From Betaproteobacteria bacterium (GTDB taxonomy: Bacteria; Pseudomonadota; Gammaproteobacteria; Burkholderiales; SG8-39), in the NCBI GenBank assembly GCA_009693435.1, contig SHXF01000038.1, positions 1-40,764 of the forward strand: DNA of 40,764 nt. Reading direction: 5' to 3'. The notes below the pieces were generated by a model. It was not told the origin of the DNA, did not search any database, and saw only the letters and a list, made by a program, of their open reading frames with translations. Shown here piece by piece: positions 17,463 to 24,549 of this stretch. Every line of letters starts with the position of its first letter. The stretch's first letter is position 1. A program made the translations under genes and the position numbers.

Positions 17463-17978
17463 CTATCCGGAAGCGCGTTGCCGGGCCTCCACCCAGCGTC
17501 GATCCGCAAGCACAACCGACGTTTCGATCTGTCTCTCGGGAATAGACCAGTAAGTTCGCAGCAGCTGGTCTTTGTCATCTTCCGTCACGACGATGAATCC
17601 GTTGCGCCGGTAGAAGGCAATTGCCCACGAAGCAGCCGCCCAGGTGCCGATCAGCATCGGCTTGTCGACGAGCCCCTCCACATGGCGCAGGAGTCTCGTC
17701 CCCACGCCATGCCTCTGCGCATCTGGCGCGACATACGCGTGGCGCACCAGCGCAACAGCGCCCTTGTCCTGTATCCCCATCACCCCTGTCAGGTGTCCTT
17801 CCTTCTCGGCCACCCGGAAAACAATGCCCTGGGCGATCTCCCCGACCAGTTCATCCATTGGCATGTAGGGCTCGTGCCATCGGTCTATCGGTATCACGCC
17901 CCGATAGGCCTGCGCAGCGTCGTTGATGATCGCGAGTATCGACGCCAGGTCGGTTGCCACGCTTTCCCGGATCAGCAT
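17463..17978 (-). CDS. GNAT-family N-acetyltransferase, 171 aa
   Basis: Acetyl-CoA-dependent acyltransferase fold: MLIRESVATDLASILAIIND at the start, VALVRHAYVAPDAQRHGVGTRLL is the acetyl-CoA pyrophosphate loop (Q/R-x-x-G-x-G/A), and WAIAFYRRNGFIVV is motif B. The substrate cannot be inferred. It is the first gene, reading from 17.4 kb, of a minus-strand accessory block; no operon partner is evident. Confidence 0.88.
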   Translation of the reverse strand: MLIRESVATDLASILAIINDAAQAYRGVIPIDRWHEPYMPMDELVGEIAQGIVFRVAEKEGHLTGVMGIQDKGAVALVRHAYVAPDAQRHGVGTRLLRHVEGLVDKPMLIGTWAAASWAIAFYRRNGFIVVTEDDKDQLLRTYWSIPERQIETSVVLADRRWVEARQRASG

Positions 17979-18144
17979 CCTTCACCCCTGCGAGCGGAAC
18001 CGATCGCCGCCGGCGCGCGCGGATGAGTCGCTGGAAAGCGGCCGGACCTGCACTGGAAATGTAACGCGCAATGAACGGCATGCGAGCCCCGGTCAGCGGC
18101 GCCGACAGGCGCCCGCCGCACTGGAGTCAGACTGCGCATGTTCA
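17979..18144. other. Short non-coding gap between GNAT gene and higA
   Basis: Nothing recognisable beyond G/C-rich sequence (for example GGCGCCGACAGGCGCC near 18100). It should hold the GNAT promoter on the minus strand. Confidence 0.4.
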
Positions 18145-18423
18145 TCAGGCAGCCAGTTTCCGCACGCGAATTTTCACCTGCCGCAGTTGCCACAGGTCAT
18201 ACGCTGCCTGGTGAGCAAGCCAGCTTTCCGGCGAAGTGCCAAAGGCCCGCGCCAGACGCACTGCCATTTCAGGGGTGAGCGCGCCACGGCCATTTACAAT
18301 CTTCGACAACGTCTTTCGGCTTACCCCCAAAGCCCGGGCGGCCGCGGTAATGCTGATCCCCATCGGGTCCAGCCACAGGCCCTGGAGAACCTCGCCGGGA
18401 TGGGGCGGGTTATGCATCTGCAT
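18145..18423 (-). CDS. higA: HigA-type antitoxin (HTH XRE), 92 aa
   Basis: Antitoxin of the HigA family: [55 protein letters not shown] (parts quoted: [17 protein letters not shown] is the helix-turn-helix), followed by [16 protein letters not shown]. Binds the toxin and represses the operon. Its ATG lies nine bases after the higB stop with GAGAGG as ribosome-binding site, the usual toxin-first higBA order. Confidence 0.93.
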   Translation of the reverse strand: MQMHNPPHPGEVLQGLWLDPMGISITAAARALGVSRKTLSKIVNGRGALTPEMAVRLARAFGTSPESWLAHQAAYDLWQLRQVKIRVRKLAA

Positions 18424-18432
18424 GAAAACCTC

Positions 18433-18711
18433 TCAATGGTAGTCTTCGTAGTCGACAACCTCGACGTCGCCATCCACCAGGCGGAAAGTGACGCGCCAGT
18501 TTGCTTGAACCGTTACGGACCAAATGCCTTTCCTCGACCCCTTGAGCCCGTACAAATGCAGGGTTGGGATATCCATGTCGTCTACGGTCCTTGCCTTGTC
18601 AAGCTGCGCGAGAATCAAACGGAGCTTTTTGACGTGAATCGCCTGGACTCCGGCACCGTTGCCGGAAACGAAATACTTTTCCAGTCCCTTGTGAGCGAAG
18701 GATTTGATCAC
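18433..18711 (-). CDS. higB: HigB/RelE-superfamily toxin, 92 aa
   Basis: Ribosome-dependent mRNA interferase family. Family hallmarks: IKSFAHKGLEKYFVSGNGAGV, HVKKLRLILAQLD, LHLYGLKGSRKGIWSVTVQANWRVTFRL and the terminal VVDYEDYH. GTG start at 18711 gives the canonical N-terminus. Complete and apparently intact; paired with higA downstream. Confidence 0.92.
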   Translation of the reverse strand: MIKSFAHKGLEKYFVSGNGAGVQAIHVKKLRLILAQLDKARTVDDMDIPTLHLYGLKGSRKGIWSVTVQANWRVTFRLVDGDVEVVDYEDYH

Positions 18712-18979
18712 AATGCGCAGTGTAACCTTGCCATTTACAGACCGCCACCTGTCCGGTTACGTGTCCTCAGAGCAACTCCAGACAGGCTGATGCCTTGCTC
18801 TCGCCATCGCGTTTGGAAGCCGCGCTCTCGCGGCGCGCCGGTCGCTCGCTGCAGCCGTGTCATGACGCAAGCCAGGCGCCGTGACCTCAAGGTGTCGGCA
18901 GCCAACGAAGTGGCGTGCAGCTGCCAGCACACCGGCCGACAACCACACGGCGCCCGCGGCCTGTACGCACCGCCCGAAG
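18712..18979. other. Gap between higB and the hydrolase, no gene recognised
   Basis: 268 bases. A minus-strand frame runs through it into the hydrolase 3' end, but its translation is Ala/Arg-rich with no family resemblance, so I do not call it. The higBA promoter and operator should lie at about 18712-18760 but no clear palindrome was found. Confidence 0.4.
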
Positions 18980-19844
18980 TCAGCGCGCAGTGCGCAAGTG
19001 CCGAACCAGAAAGCCTCCGACCCGATCCTCATAGGCTTTGCCTCCAAACTGATGCAGATCCACGTGCGCCGCGCCGGTCAGCGTGTAGAACTCCTTGGGC
19101 GCCGGCGCCGCAGCGAACAGCCGCTGCGCCTCCTCCAGCGTGGTGTGACGGTCTTCGCTGCCGTGGACAAGCAACAGGGGGCTGCGAAGCAGCGACACCC
19201 GCTCGATCGGCCGCAACTGCGCGGGCGTGACACCGAGGCGCAGACGCAGCTGGGCCATGAGCAGCGGAGAGAACCAGGGACCGGCCACACCGAAGTGGAT
19301 GTGCAGTCGATTCGCCATCGCCTCTTCGATGCTCGGGTAGGCGGACTCGAGGACCACCGCAGCGAGCAGGGGCTGGACATCGGAGAGCAGCAGCGAGGCG
19401 GCCCCCAGCGAGGTGCCGAGCACCCCCACACGCTCGCCGGGGACAAGTTCCCGGAGCTTGTCGAGCGACGCGCGAACGTCGGCGGCTTCGCGATAACCAA
19501 AGGAAATGCGTTCTCCTTCGCTCTCGCCGTGGGCTTGAAGGTCAACCAGCAGGACGGAAAAGCCCAGGGCATTCAGAAACCGGGCCCGGGGCTGCATCGC
19601 CCGCTTGTTGGAACGAGAGGAGTGCAGCAGCAATACGGCGCCCGCGTCCGGTGATCCCTCTATGAACCAGGCACTCAGCTTGACCCGCGATACCGAATCG
19701 AACGTGAGCGCGCGCGTGAAGATCGGGGTCCGGCATTCCGGTACCCGCCCGGGCCGGCCTGGTAAGGAAGTCGCCTGCCCAGAAGACGCCCGCGACGGAC
19801 AAGCCAAGAACCGCAATGACTACGGCGACGAATGCGCGGCGCAT
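18980..19844 (-). pseudogene. Alpha/beta hydrolase with a single-base frameshift
   Basis: Serine-hydrolase fold: AVLLLHSSRSNKRAM (oxyanion region), LVDLQAHGESEGERISFGY, GVLGTSLGAASLLL (nucleophile Ser in G-T-S-L-G), LLLVHGSEDRHTTLEEA (Asp) and TLTGAAHVDLHQFG (His). The triad is intact, but the body frame lacks the family's N-terminal membrane anchor. That anchor, MRRAFVAVVIAVLGLSVAG, is found in another frame starting at ATG 19844. Removing one base from the run of four C on the minus strand (19725-19728) joins RAGTGMPDP to IFTRALTFDSVSRVK in one frame. Either a real inactivating mutation or a sequencing error. Confidence 0.8.
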
Positions 19845-19913
19845 CTCTCGGCACGTGATCGCGGTGCATGACCAAAGGGCGACGCTACTCGCGCGTCCGG
19901 GTGGTGCGTGAAG

Positions 19914-20456
19914 TCAGGCACCATGCGCATCAGTGTGTGCCCAGAGCGCTTCGATCGGCTGAACTAGCCGCATCTCCACATCGCGGGGAACTTCGGAACG
20001 ACGGACAATCTTTGGCCATAGCTCGAGCGGTGGGGACTCGATCAAGGCGGGGTCGAGCATCACGTCGTCGAGGTCATCATGCAGAAAAGGGCGGCGCCCA
20101 CAGTGGCGAGCGTCGCAGCTAACCCGGATGCCAGGGCGGCACTCACGCCAATGGCAGGTGCGGCCGATGTAATTTCCCGATAAATCGGCGATAAAGATGT
20201 CGGCGCCGCGATTGCGGCTTTGGGCTCGACCTTTCAATTTTCGGGCCAATGTCGCGAGCGCCGTGAGATCGGCGTCGTCGTCCACCGTGACCAGCAGGTC
20301 TGCATCCTTGGGGTCGGTTTTGTCTGTCGTCAAGGAACCGATGAGAGCGATTTTCCGAACGCCCGGACAGTTGCGGGCGTGTTCGACGAACCGCAAGACT
20401 TCATCGAGCAGGAAGCTGCGGATTGAGAAATCTGTGTGTGCCATCTGCGTCAACAT
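19914..20456 (-). CDS. Nucleotidyltransferase-fold protein with Cys/His-rich C-terminus
   Basis: About 180 aa (start ATG 20456; ATG 20444 also possible). The N-terminal half has the minimal nucleotidyltransferase signature G-S plus D-x-D: KIALIGSLTTDKTDPKDADLLVTVDDD, with Asp-Ala-Asp as the likely metal site. The C-terminal half carries a conserved-looking Cys/His cluster, RTCHWRECRPGIRVSCDARHC (start of it), followed by GRRPFLHDDLDDV, which could bind zinc. MNT-type proteins often pair with HEPN proteins; none is adjacent here (the only HEPN remnant is 19 kb away). Function open. Confidence 0.7.
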   Translation of the reverse strand: MLTQMAHTDFSIRSFLLDEVLRFVEHARNCPGVRKIALIGSLTTDKTDPKDADLLVTVDDDADLTALATLARKLKGRAQSRNRGADIFIADLSGNYIGRTCHWRECRPGIRVSCDARHCGRRPFLHDDLDDVMLDPALIESPPLELWPKIVRRSEVPRDVEMRLVQPIEALWAHTDAHGA

Positions 20457-20540
20457 GACAGTAGTGCCCAAGGACAAGGTGAACGGCGGACTAGTACGAC
20501 GTTGAATGCTGATACCGCGCACCCGGCCTGTCCGTTCCAC

Positions 20541-20694
20541 ATGAAGTTCGGCGACATCTCAGCCAGCCTGGATCGCTGGCGGAGTGCCACGACTTGTGTG
20601 CCAGAGGGCAAGCACTACAACTTGCTCGCCGCGGACGCGGTACTAAAGTTAGTAGTGAACTCGCGCCAGATGGACACGCCTCTCGTCCTGGCGG
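20541..20694. other. Gap upstream of the nucleotidyltransferase, no gene recognised
   Basis: A plus-strand frame (20541-20831, starting at MKFGDISASLDRW) is open across this gap and over the DUF5615 gene, but the part over the gene is antisense and no family match is recognised. It might be a remnant of a decayed gene. Confidence 0.35.
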
Positions 20695-21015
20695 TCAGCC
20701 CTCAACTCTTGCCAATTTGCACGGCTGTAAACTGGCAAGTGCTTTCTCAAGACCAGGCACCAATGGCAACAGGTATGGCAACTCGTTGGATCGTGCGGCG
20801 AGTACCACTACGGCAATTGGCAGCCTTGTGAGATTTTGCTGATACTGGAGATTCTTATCGGCAGTGATAAATGCATCGAACTGCTCGGAGGCGAGCGCCA
20901 AAAGCTTGCCATTCTGTATTCCGCCCCACCCCATTTCGATTGCAGTCCTGATCGAATGTCCAGGCAATGACTGTCGAAGGCGACTCGGCAAGGATTCGTC
21001 AAGCAGCAGCCGCAT
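20695..21015 (-). CDS. DUF5615 PIN-like toxin, 106 aa
   Basis: PIN-like (Mut7-C-related) domain: starts MRLLLDESLPSRLRQSLPGH, with the first Asp in L-L-D-E, then GWGGIQNGKLLALASEQFDAFITADKNLQYQQN, where D and D of FITADKNL are the later acidic residues. These proteins are the presumed toxin half of DUF433/DUF5615 modules. The ATG lies inside the 3' end of the DUF433 gene (17-base overlap), so the two are coupled. Confidence 0.85.
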   Translation of the reverse strand: MRLLLDESLPSRLRQSLPGHSIRTAIEMGWGGIQNGKLLALASEQFDAFITADKNLQYQQNLTRLPIAVVVLAARSNELPYLLPLVPGLEKALASLQPCKLARVEG

Positions 21016-21217
21016 CAGCAAACAATCTCGCTCTTGCAGTTTCCAGAATAGCAATGGCAGTTGCTCGCTTTACGGACGGAAAATCCTCCAGGAACTCGTC
21101 CAACGAAGAGCTGCCTTCGAGGTAATCGAAGAGGTTCTGGACGGGCACACGGGTTCCAGTGAAGCACAATGCTCCACTCATAATTTCCGGATCGCTGCTT
21201 ATCATCGTCACGTCCAT
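20999..21217 (-). CDS. DUF433 antitoxin-like protein, 72 aa
   Basis: DUF433 helix-turn-helix-like domain: ISSDPEIMSGALCFTGTRVPVQNLFDYLE, SLDEFLEDFPSVKRATAIAIL. Usual partner of DUF5615 proteins as the antitoxin and operon regulator. Start at ATG 21217 was chosen; ATG 21205 (MISSDP) is also close to the family N-terminus. The annotation as antitoxin follows from family context. Confidence 0.85.
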   Translation of the reverse strand: MDVTMISSDPEIMSGALCFTGTRVPVQNLFDYLEGSSSLDEFLEDFPSVKRATAIAILETARARLFADAAAA

Positions 21218-21332
21218 GATGGGGTTATTTTGGCATAGTTTCGGGATGTGTCGATCCCGCCGCGAGTGAAGGACGAGGAGCTCGCGCGCGAGAAAGGGCC
21301 TCACGGACAGGATGACGACATGCCTTTTCCAG

Positions 21333-21352
21333 TAGTATTTATACTATTTTTT
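21333..21352 (+). terminator. AT-rich hairpin plus T-run
   Basis: TAGTAT (21333-21338) pairs with ATACTA (21341-21346) and is followed by TTTTTT. The geometry is terminator-like on the plus strand but the stem is weak and no plus-strand gene precedes it, so an operator is equally possible. Confidence 0.3.
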
Positions 21353-21405
21353 CATGACAATTGCCTGTTTAATACCGCCCTTATTGGCCTTGTACCGATA
21401 ATTCT

Positions 21406-21561
21406 TTAAGAATTTACCGGATTTTTCTGTTTTACAGTATCCGCCCCATCCCCCCACGCAACACACACCTGAAGCCGAAAATACCCCCCCATTCCCGTTA
21501 TGGCACTATTCACCCGCCAGGCAACCCACAATGCGACAAAGGCAACAATCATGTATAGCAT
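21406..21561 (-). CDS. Possible small single-span membrane protein, 51 aa
   Basis: Begins MLYMIVAFVALWVAWRVNSA, a plausible transmembrane helix, preceded by a purine-rich GGTGGGGGG that could serve as ribosome-binding site. The remainder (GDGADTVKQKNPVNS) is polar. No family recognised and no neighbour context; it may be a chance frame. Confidence 0.3.
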   Translation of the reverse strand: MLYMIVAFVALWVAWRVNSAITGMGGYFRLQVCVAWGDGADTVKQKNPVNS

Positions 21562-21673
21562 TCCCCCCACCGTCATCGACCGCGTCACCGCGCGCCAGCC
21601 AGCCTGAAGGCCGCGTTGCCATCATGATCAAAACCATCGAACGCATGGATTCCGGATCTGGGCACGGCTGAAC

Positions 21674-22162
21674 ATGGCACCGGAATTCGAACGCAAGATC
21701 TGCCCGCCGGCCGCGCTGGACGCGCGCCTCGCCGCGATGGCGCGCCCGCTGGTGTTCACCAACGGCGTGTTCGACCTGCTGCATCGCGGCCACGTCACCT
21801 ACCTCGCCGAAGCGCGCGCGCTGGGCGCAAGCCTGCTGGTGGCGGCGAACAGCGACGCCTCGGCGCGGCGCCTCGGCAAAGGCGCGGACCGGCCGCTCAA
21901 CCTGCTCGAGGACCGCGTGGCGCTGCTGACGGCGCTCGAATCGGTGAGCCTCGTCACCTGGTTCGATGAGGACACGCCGCTCGCGCTGATTACACGCTGC
22001 CGGCCCGAGGTGCTGGTCAAGGGCGGCGACTGGCAACCCAAGGACATGGTGGGCGGGACCGAGGTGCAAGGCTGGGGCGGCAGCGTGCATTCGATCCCGT
22101 TTCAGCACCAGCGCTCGACCTCGTCCCTGCTCGCGCGCATCCGCGGCGGGAGTGCTGCATGA
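21674..22162 (+). CDS. hldE2: D-glycero-beta-D-manno-heptose-1-phosphate adenylyltransferase
   Basis: Also called RfaE domain 2 / HldC; the stand-alone cytidylyltransferase-fold half of HldE that makes ADP-heptose for LPS. Seen: VFTNGVFDLLHRGHVTYLAEA with the H-x-G-H nucleotide-binding motif, VAANSDASARRLGKG, PEVLVKGGDW and the C-terminal STSSLLARI (the I-S-T-S-x-L-x-x-I signature). Its stop overlaps the ATG of the MoxR gene (ATGA), placing it at the head of an otherwise unrelated operon. Confidence 0.93.
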   Translation: MAPEFERKICPPAALDARLAAMARPLVFTNGVFDLLHRGHVTYLAEARALGASLLVAANSDASARRLGKGADRPLNLLEDRVALLTALESVSLVTWFDEDTPLALITRCRPEVLVKGGDWQPKDMVGGTEVQGWGGSVHSIPFQHQRSTSSLLARIRGGSAA

Positions 22163-23121
22163 ACGACCCGCGCGGCATCGGGCTGGGGACAACGCCGAAC
22201 GAAATGGCGGCGCGCATCGTCGAAAATATCGAGAAGGTGATGGCCGGCCAGTCGGCGTCGATACGCCGCATCCTGGCTGCCTTCCTCGCCGGCGGCCACG
22301 TGCTGCTGGAAGACAACCCCGGCACCGGGAAGACAACGCTTGCCAAGGCGCTGGCGCGATCCATCAGCGCCGATTTCCGCCGCGTGCAGTTCACGCCCGA
22401 CCTGCTGCCGGCAGACATACTGGGCGTGTCGGTGTTCAATCCGCGCGACCAGACGTTCGGCTTTCACCCCGGACCGATCTTCACCGAGATCCTGCTCGCC
22501 GATGAAATCAACCGCGCCTCCCCGCGCACTCAGTCGGCGCTGCTGGAAGCAATGGCCGAAGGGCAGGTCACCATAGAAGGCAAGAGCTATCCGCTGGGGG
22601 ACCTGTTCTTCGTCATCGCCACGCAGAACCCCGTCGAATTCCGCGGCACCTATCCGCTACCCGAGGCGCAGATGGACCGGTTCGCGGTGCGGCTGTCGCT
22701 CGGCTACGTAGGCGCGGAGGAAGAAGTGGCCATCCTCTCGGCGCAGGAACGGGTTCACCCGCTGGATTCGCTGCAGTCATGCATCTCTCCCGCGGAAGTG
22801 CGCGCGCTGCAGGCCGAGGCGCGCGCGGTGCGCATCAGCGAGGAACTGAAACGCTACATCGTCGACATCGCGCGCGCCACGCGCAGCGCCGCCGGCGTGA
22901 CCCTGGGCGCGGGACCGCGCGCTTCGCTTGCGCTCGGCCGCATCGCGCAGGCGATGGCGCTGATCGAAGGGACTCCGATGGTGACCCCGGACCACATCCG
23001 CGAGATGGCAGGTGCGGTGCTGGCGCATCGACTGGTGCTCGCGCCGGAGGCGCGCTTCTCCGGCGTCACGCCGCAAATCATCGTCGCCGACATCCTGAAA
23101 AGTCTGCCCGTCCCGGTCTGA
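22159..23121 (+). CDS. MoxR-family AAA+ ATPase
   Basis: 320 aa. Walker A LLEDNPGTGKTTLAKALA, Walker B ILLADEINRASPRTQSALLEAM, sensor 1 FFVIATQNPVEF and the MoxR-typical GTYPLPEAQMDRFAVRL; the C-terminal lid domain follows from about residue 215. MoxR ATPases act as chaperone-like activators together with DUF58/VWA proteins. It is followed within 11 bases by the DUF58 gene and then the transglutaminase, the classic moxR-DUF58-TgpA cluster. Confidence 0.93.
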   Translation: MNDPRGIGLGTTPNEMAARIVENIEKVMAGQSASIRRILAAFLAGGHVLLEDNPGTGKTTLAKALARSISADFRRVQFTPDLLPADILGVSVFNPRDQTFGFHPGPIFTEILLADEINRASPRTQSALLEAMAEGQVTIEGKSYPLGDLFFVIATQNPVEFRGTYPLPEAQMDRFAVRLSLGYVGAEEEVAILSAQERVHPLDSLQSCISPAEVRALQAEARAVRISEELKRYIVDIARATRSAAGVTLGAGPRASLALGRIAQAMALIEGTPMVTPDHIREMAGAVLAHRLVLAPEARFSGVTPQIIVADILKSLPVPV

Positions 23122-23132
23122 GGCCGCGACCC

Positions 23133-24536
23133 ATGTGGACCCTGTCGTATCGCCTCAACCGCGCCGCCTCCGGGCTGCAGTACTGGGTCACCCGCCGCTT
23201 CAGCCGTCCCGGGCAATTCGCGCTCGGCATGCTGGTCATCGCGGCGGCGCTGGGCGCGGACACCAACCAGACACTCGCCTACCAGGTGTTCTGCTTTCTG
23301 GTGGCGCTGATCACCGTGGCGATGCTCGCCGCATCGCTGACGCGGACCAGCATAGCCATCGAACGGCAGTTGCCGCCGCTGATATCGGCGGGGCAGCCGT
23401 TTTCCTACACGGTGCGCGTGCACAATCGCGGCGGCGCAATCGACGGCGTGTCGCTGCTGGAGCGGCCCGCCGATCCGCGGCCGACCTTCGCCGAATTCCG
23501 CCGCGCGCTGCGCTTCCCCTCCTACCGCGGCTACTGGCGCCTGACCCGCGCGCGCATCGTCGCCGACATCGACGAAACGCTGCTGCCAGCACTGCTGCCC
23601 AATTCTGTCGCCGAAGTGCGGGTGAACGGCATAGCCTGGCGGCGCGGCGTGCTGCACCTGGATGCGCCGCTGCTCGCGCTGGCCGACCCGACCGGCCTGG
23701 TGCGCTCCCTGGCGCGTGCCGGCGAACCGGGCAACACTGTAGTGCTGCCGCGCCGCTATCCCATGCCGCCGTTTGCCTTTCCCGGTTCGCGCAAGTATCA
23801 ACAGGGCGGCGTGAGCCTCGCCTCGTCCGTCGGGGAGAGCGAGGAATTCATGAGCCTGCGCGAGTACCGGCCGGGCGACCCGCTGGCGCACGTGCACTGG
23901 AAGAGTTTCGCGCGGGTCGGCAAACCGGTGGTCATGGAATTTCAGGACGAGTTCTTCGAGCGGCACGCGCTGGTACTGGATAATTTCGACTCCACGCCCG
24001 AGGAAAGAATTACCGGAAAAAACAAGTCGCAGGAACGCGCTCTCGCGTTGGCATTCGAAGAAGCCGTCGCCATCGCCGCGTCGTTCGCGTACACCATCGA
24101 TACCCACGAGTGCCTGCTCGACCTGCTGTTCGCCGGCACGGAGACGTTCTGCTACACCGCCGGTCGCGGGCAGTTGCAGCCGGCGGCGCTGCTGGAAGTG
24201 CTGGCCGGCGTGCAGATGTGCCGCAGCGAATCCGCGGACGCGAGCCCGGCAGATCCGTCACTGCCGACTAGACAGCCGCTGGAATCCCTGCATCATGCCG
24301 TGATGCAGCGCCGCGCTGCGCTGTCGGGCTGCGTGCTGGTGCTGATCGATTGGGATGAGGCGAGGCGTGAACTGGTGCGTCGGTTGCGCGAATCGGGACT
24401 CGCGCTGCTGGTGCTGCTGGTCAGCGCAGAGCCGGTCGAATCGCCGCCCGCGTGGCTGCATGTGCTCACCCCGGGGAAAATAGAAGAAGGCCTGGCGCGC
24501 CTGCAGGGCGCGTCGCCGGGCGTTACAACTTCATGA
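23133..24536 (+). CDS. DUF58-domain membrane protein, 467 aa
   Basis: N-terminal region has two hydrophobic segments (FALGMLVIAAALGAD; QVFCFLVALITVAMLAAS), then a beta-rich section and the DUF58 signature: VGESEEFMSLREYRPGDPLAHVHWKSFARVGKPVVMEF. A VWA-like region follows. Works with the preceding MoxR ATPase in an undefined activation system; genetic context here matches the standard MoxR operon. Start ATG 23133 gives the first residues WTLSYRLNR. Confidence 0.9.
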   Translation: MWTLSYRLNRAASGLQYWVTRRFSRPGQFALGMLVIAAALGADTNQTLAYQVFCFLVALITVAMLAASLTRTSIAIERQLPPLISAGQPFSYTVRVHNRGGAIDGVSLLERPADPRPTFAEFRRALRFPSYRGYWRLTRARIVADIDETLLPALLPNSVAEVRVNGIAWRRGVLHLDAPLLALADPTGLVRSLARAGEPGNTVVLPRRYPMPPFAFPGSRKYQQGGVSLASSVGESEEFMSLREYRPGDPLAHVHWKSFARVGKPVVMEFQDEFFERHALVLDNFDSTPEERITGKNKSQERALALAFEEAVAIAASFAYTIDTHECLLDLLFAGTETFCYTAGRGQLQPAALLEVLAGVQMCRSESADASPADPSLPTRQPLESLHHAVMQRRAALSGCVLVLIDWDEARRELVRRLRESGLALLVLLVSAEPVESPPAWLHVLTPGKIEEGLARLQGASPGVTTS

Positions 24537-24549
24537 GTGCCCGCCTCCC

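Larger units (their letters stand above)
21218..21673. other. AT-richer intergenic segment upstream of hldE2
   Basis: About 450 bases that are clearly lower in GC than the rest of the window between 21320 and 21440. Contains TAGTAT-TT-ATACTA followed by six T (21333-21352) and the odd-length palindrome AATTCTTTAAGAATT (21400-21414). The only frame of interest is the small membrane protein on the minus strand (21406-21561). The hldE2 operon promoter is expected here. Confidence 0.5.

Noticed and set aside
18757..19047. Minus-strand frame between higB and the hydrolase
   Set aside because: Ala/Arg-rich composition and overlap with the hydrolase 3' end suggest a shadow frame.
20541..20831. Plus-strand frame starting MKFGDISASLDRW
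   Set aside because: Overlaps the well-supported DUF5615 gene antisense and matches no known family.
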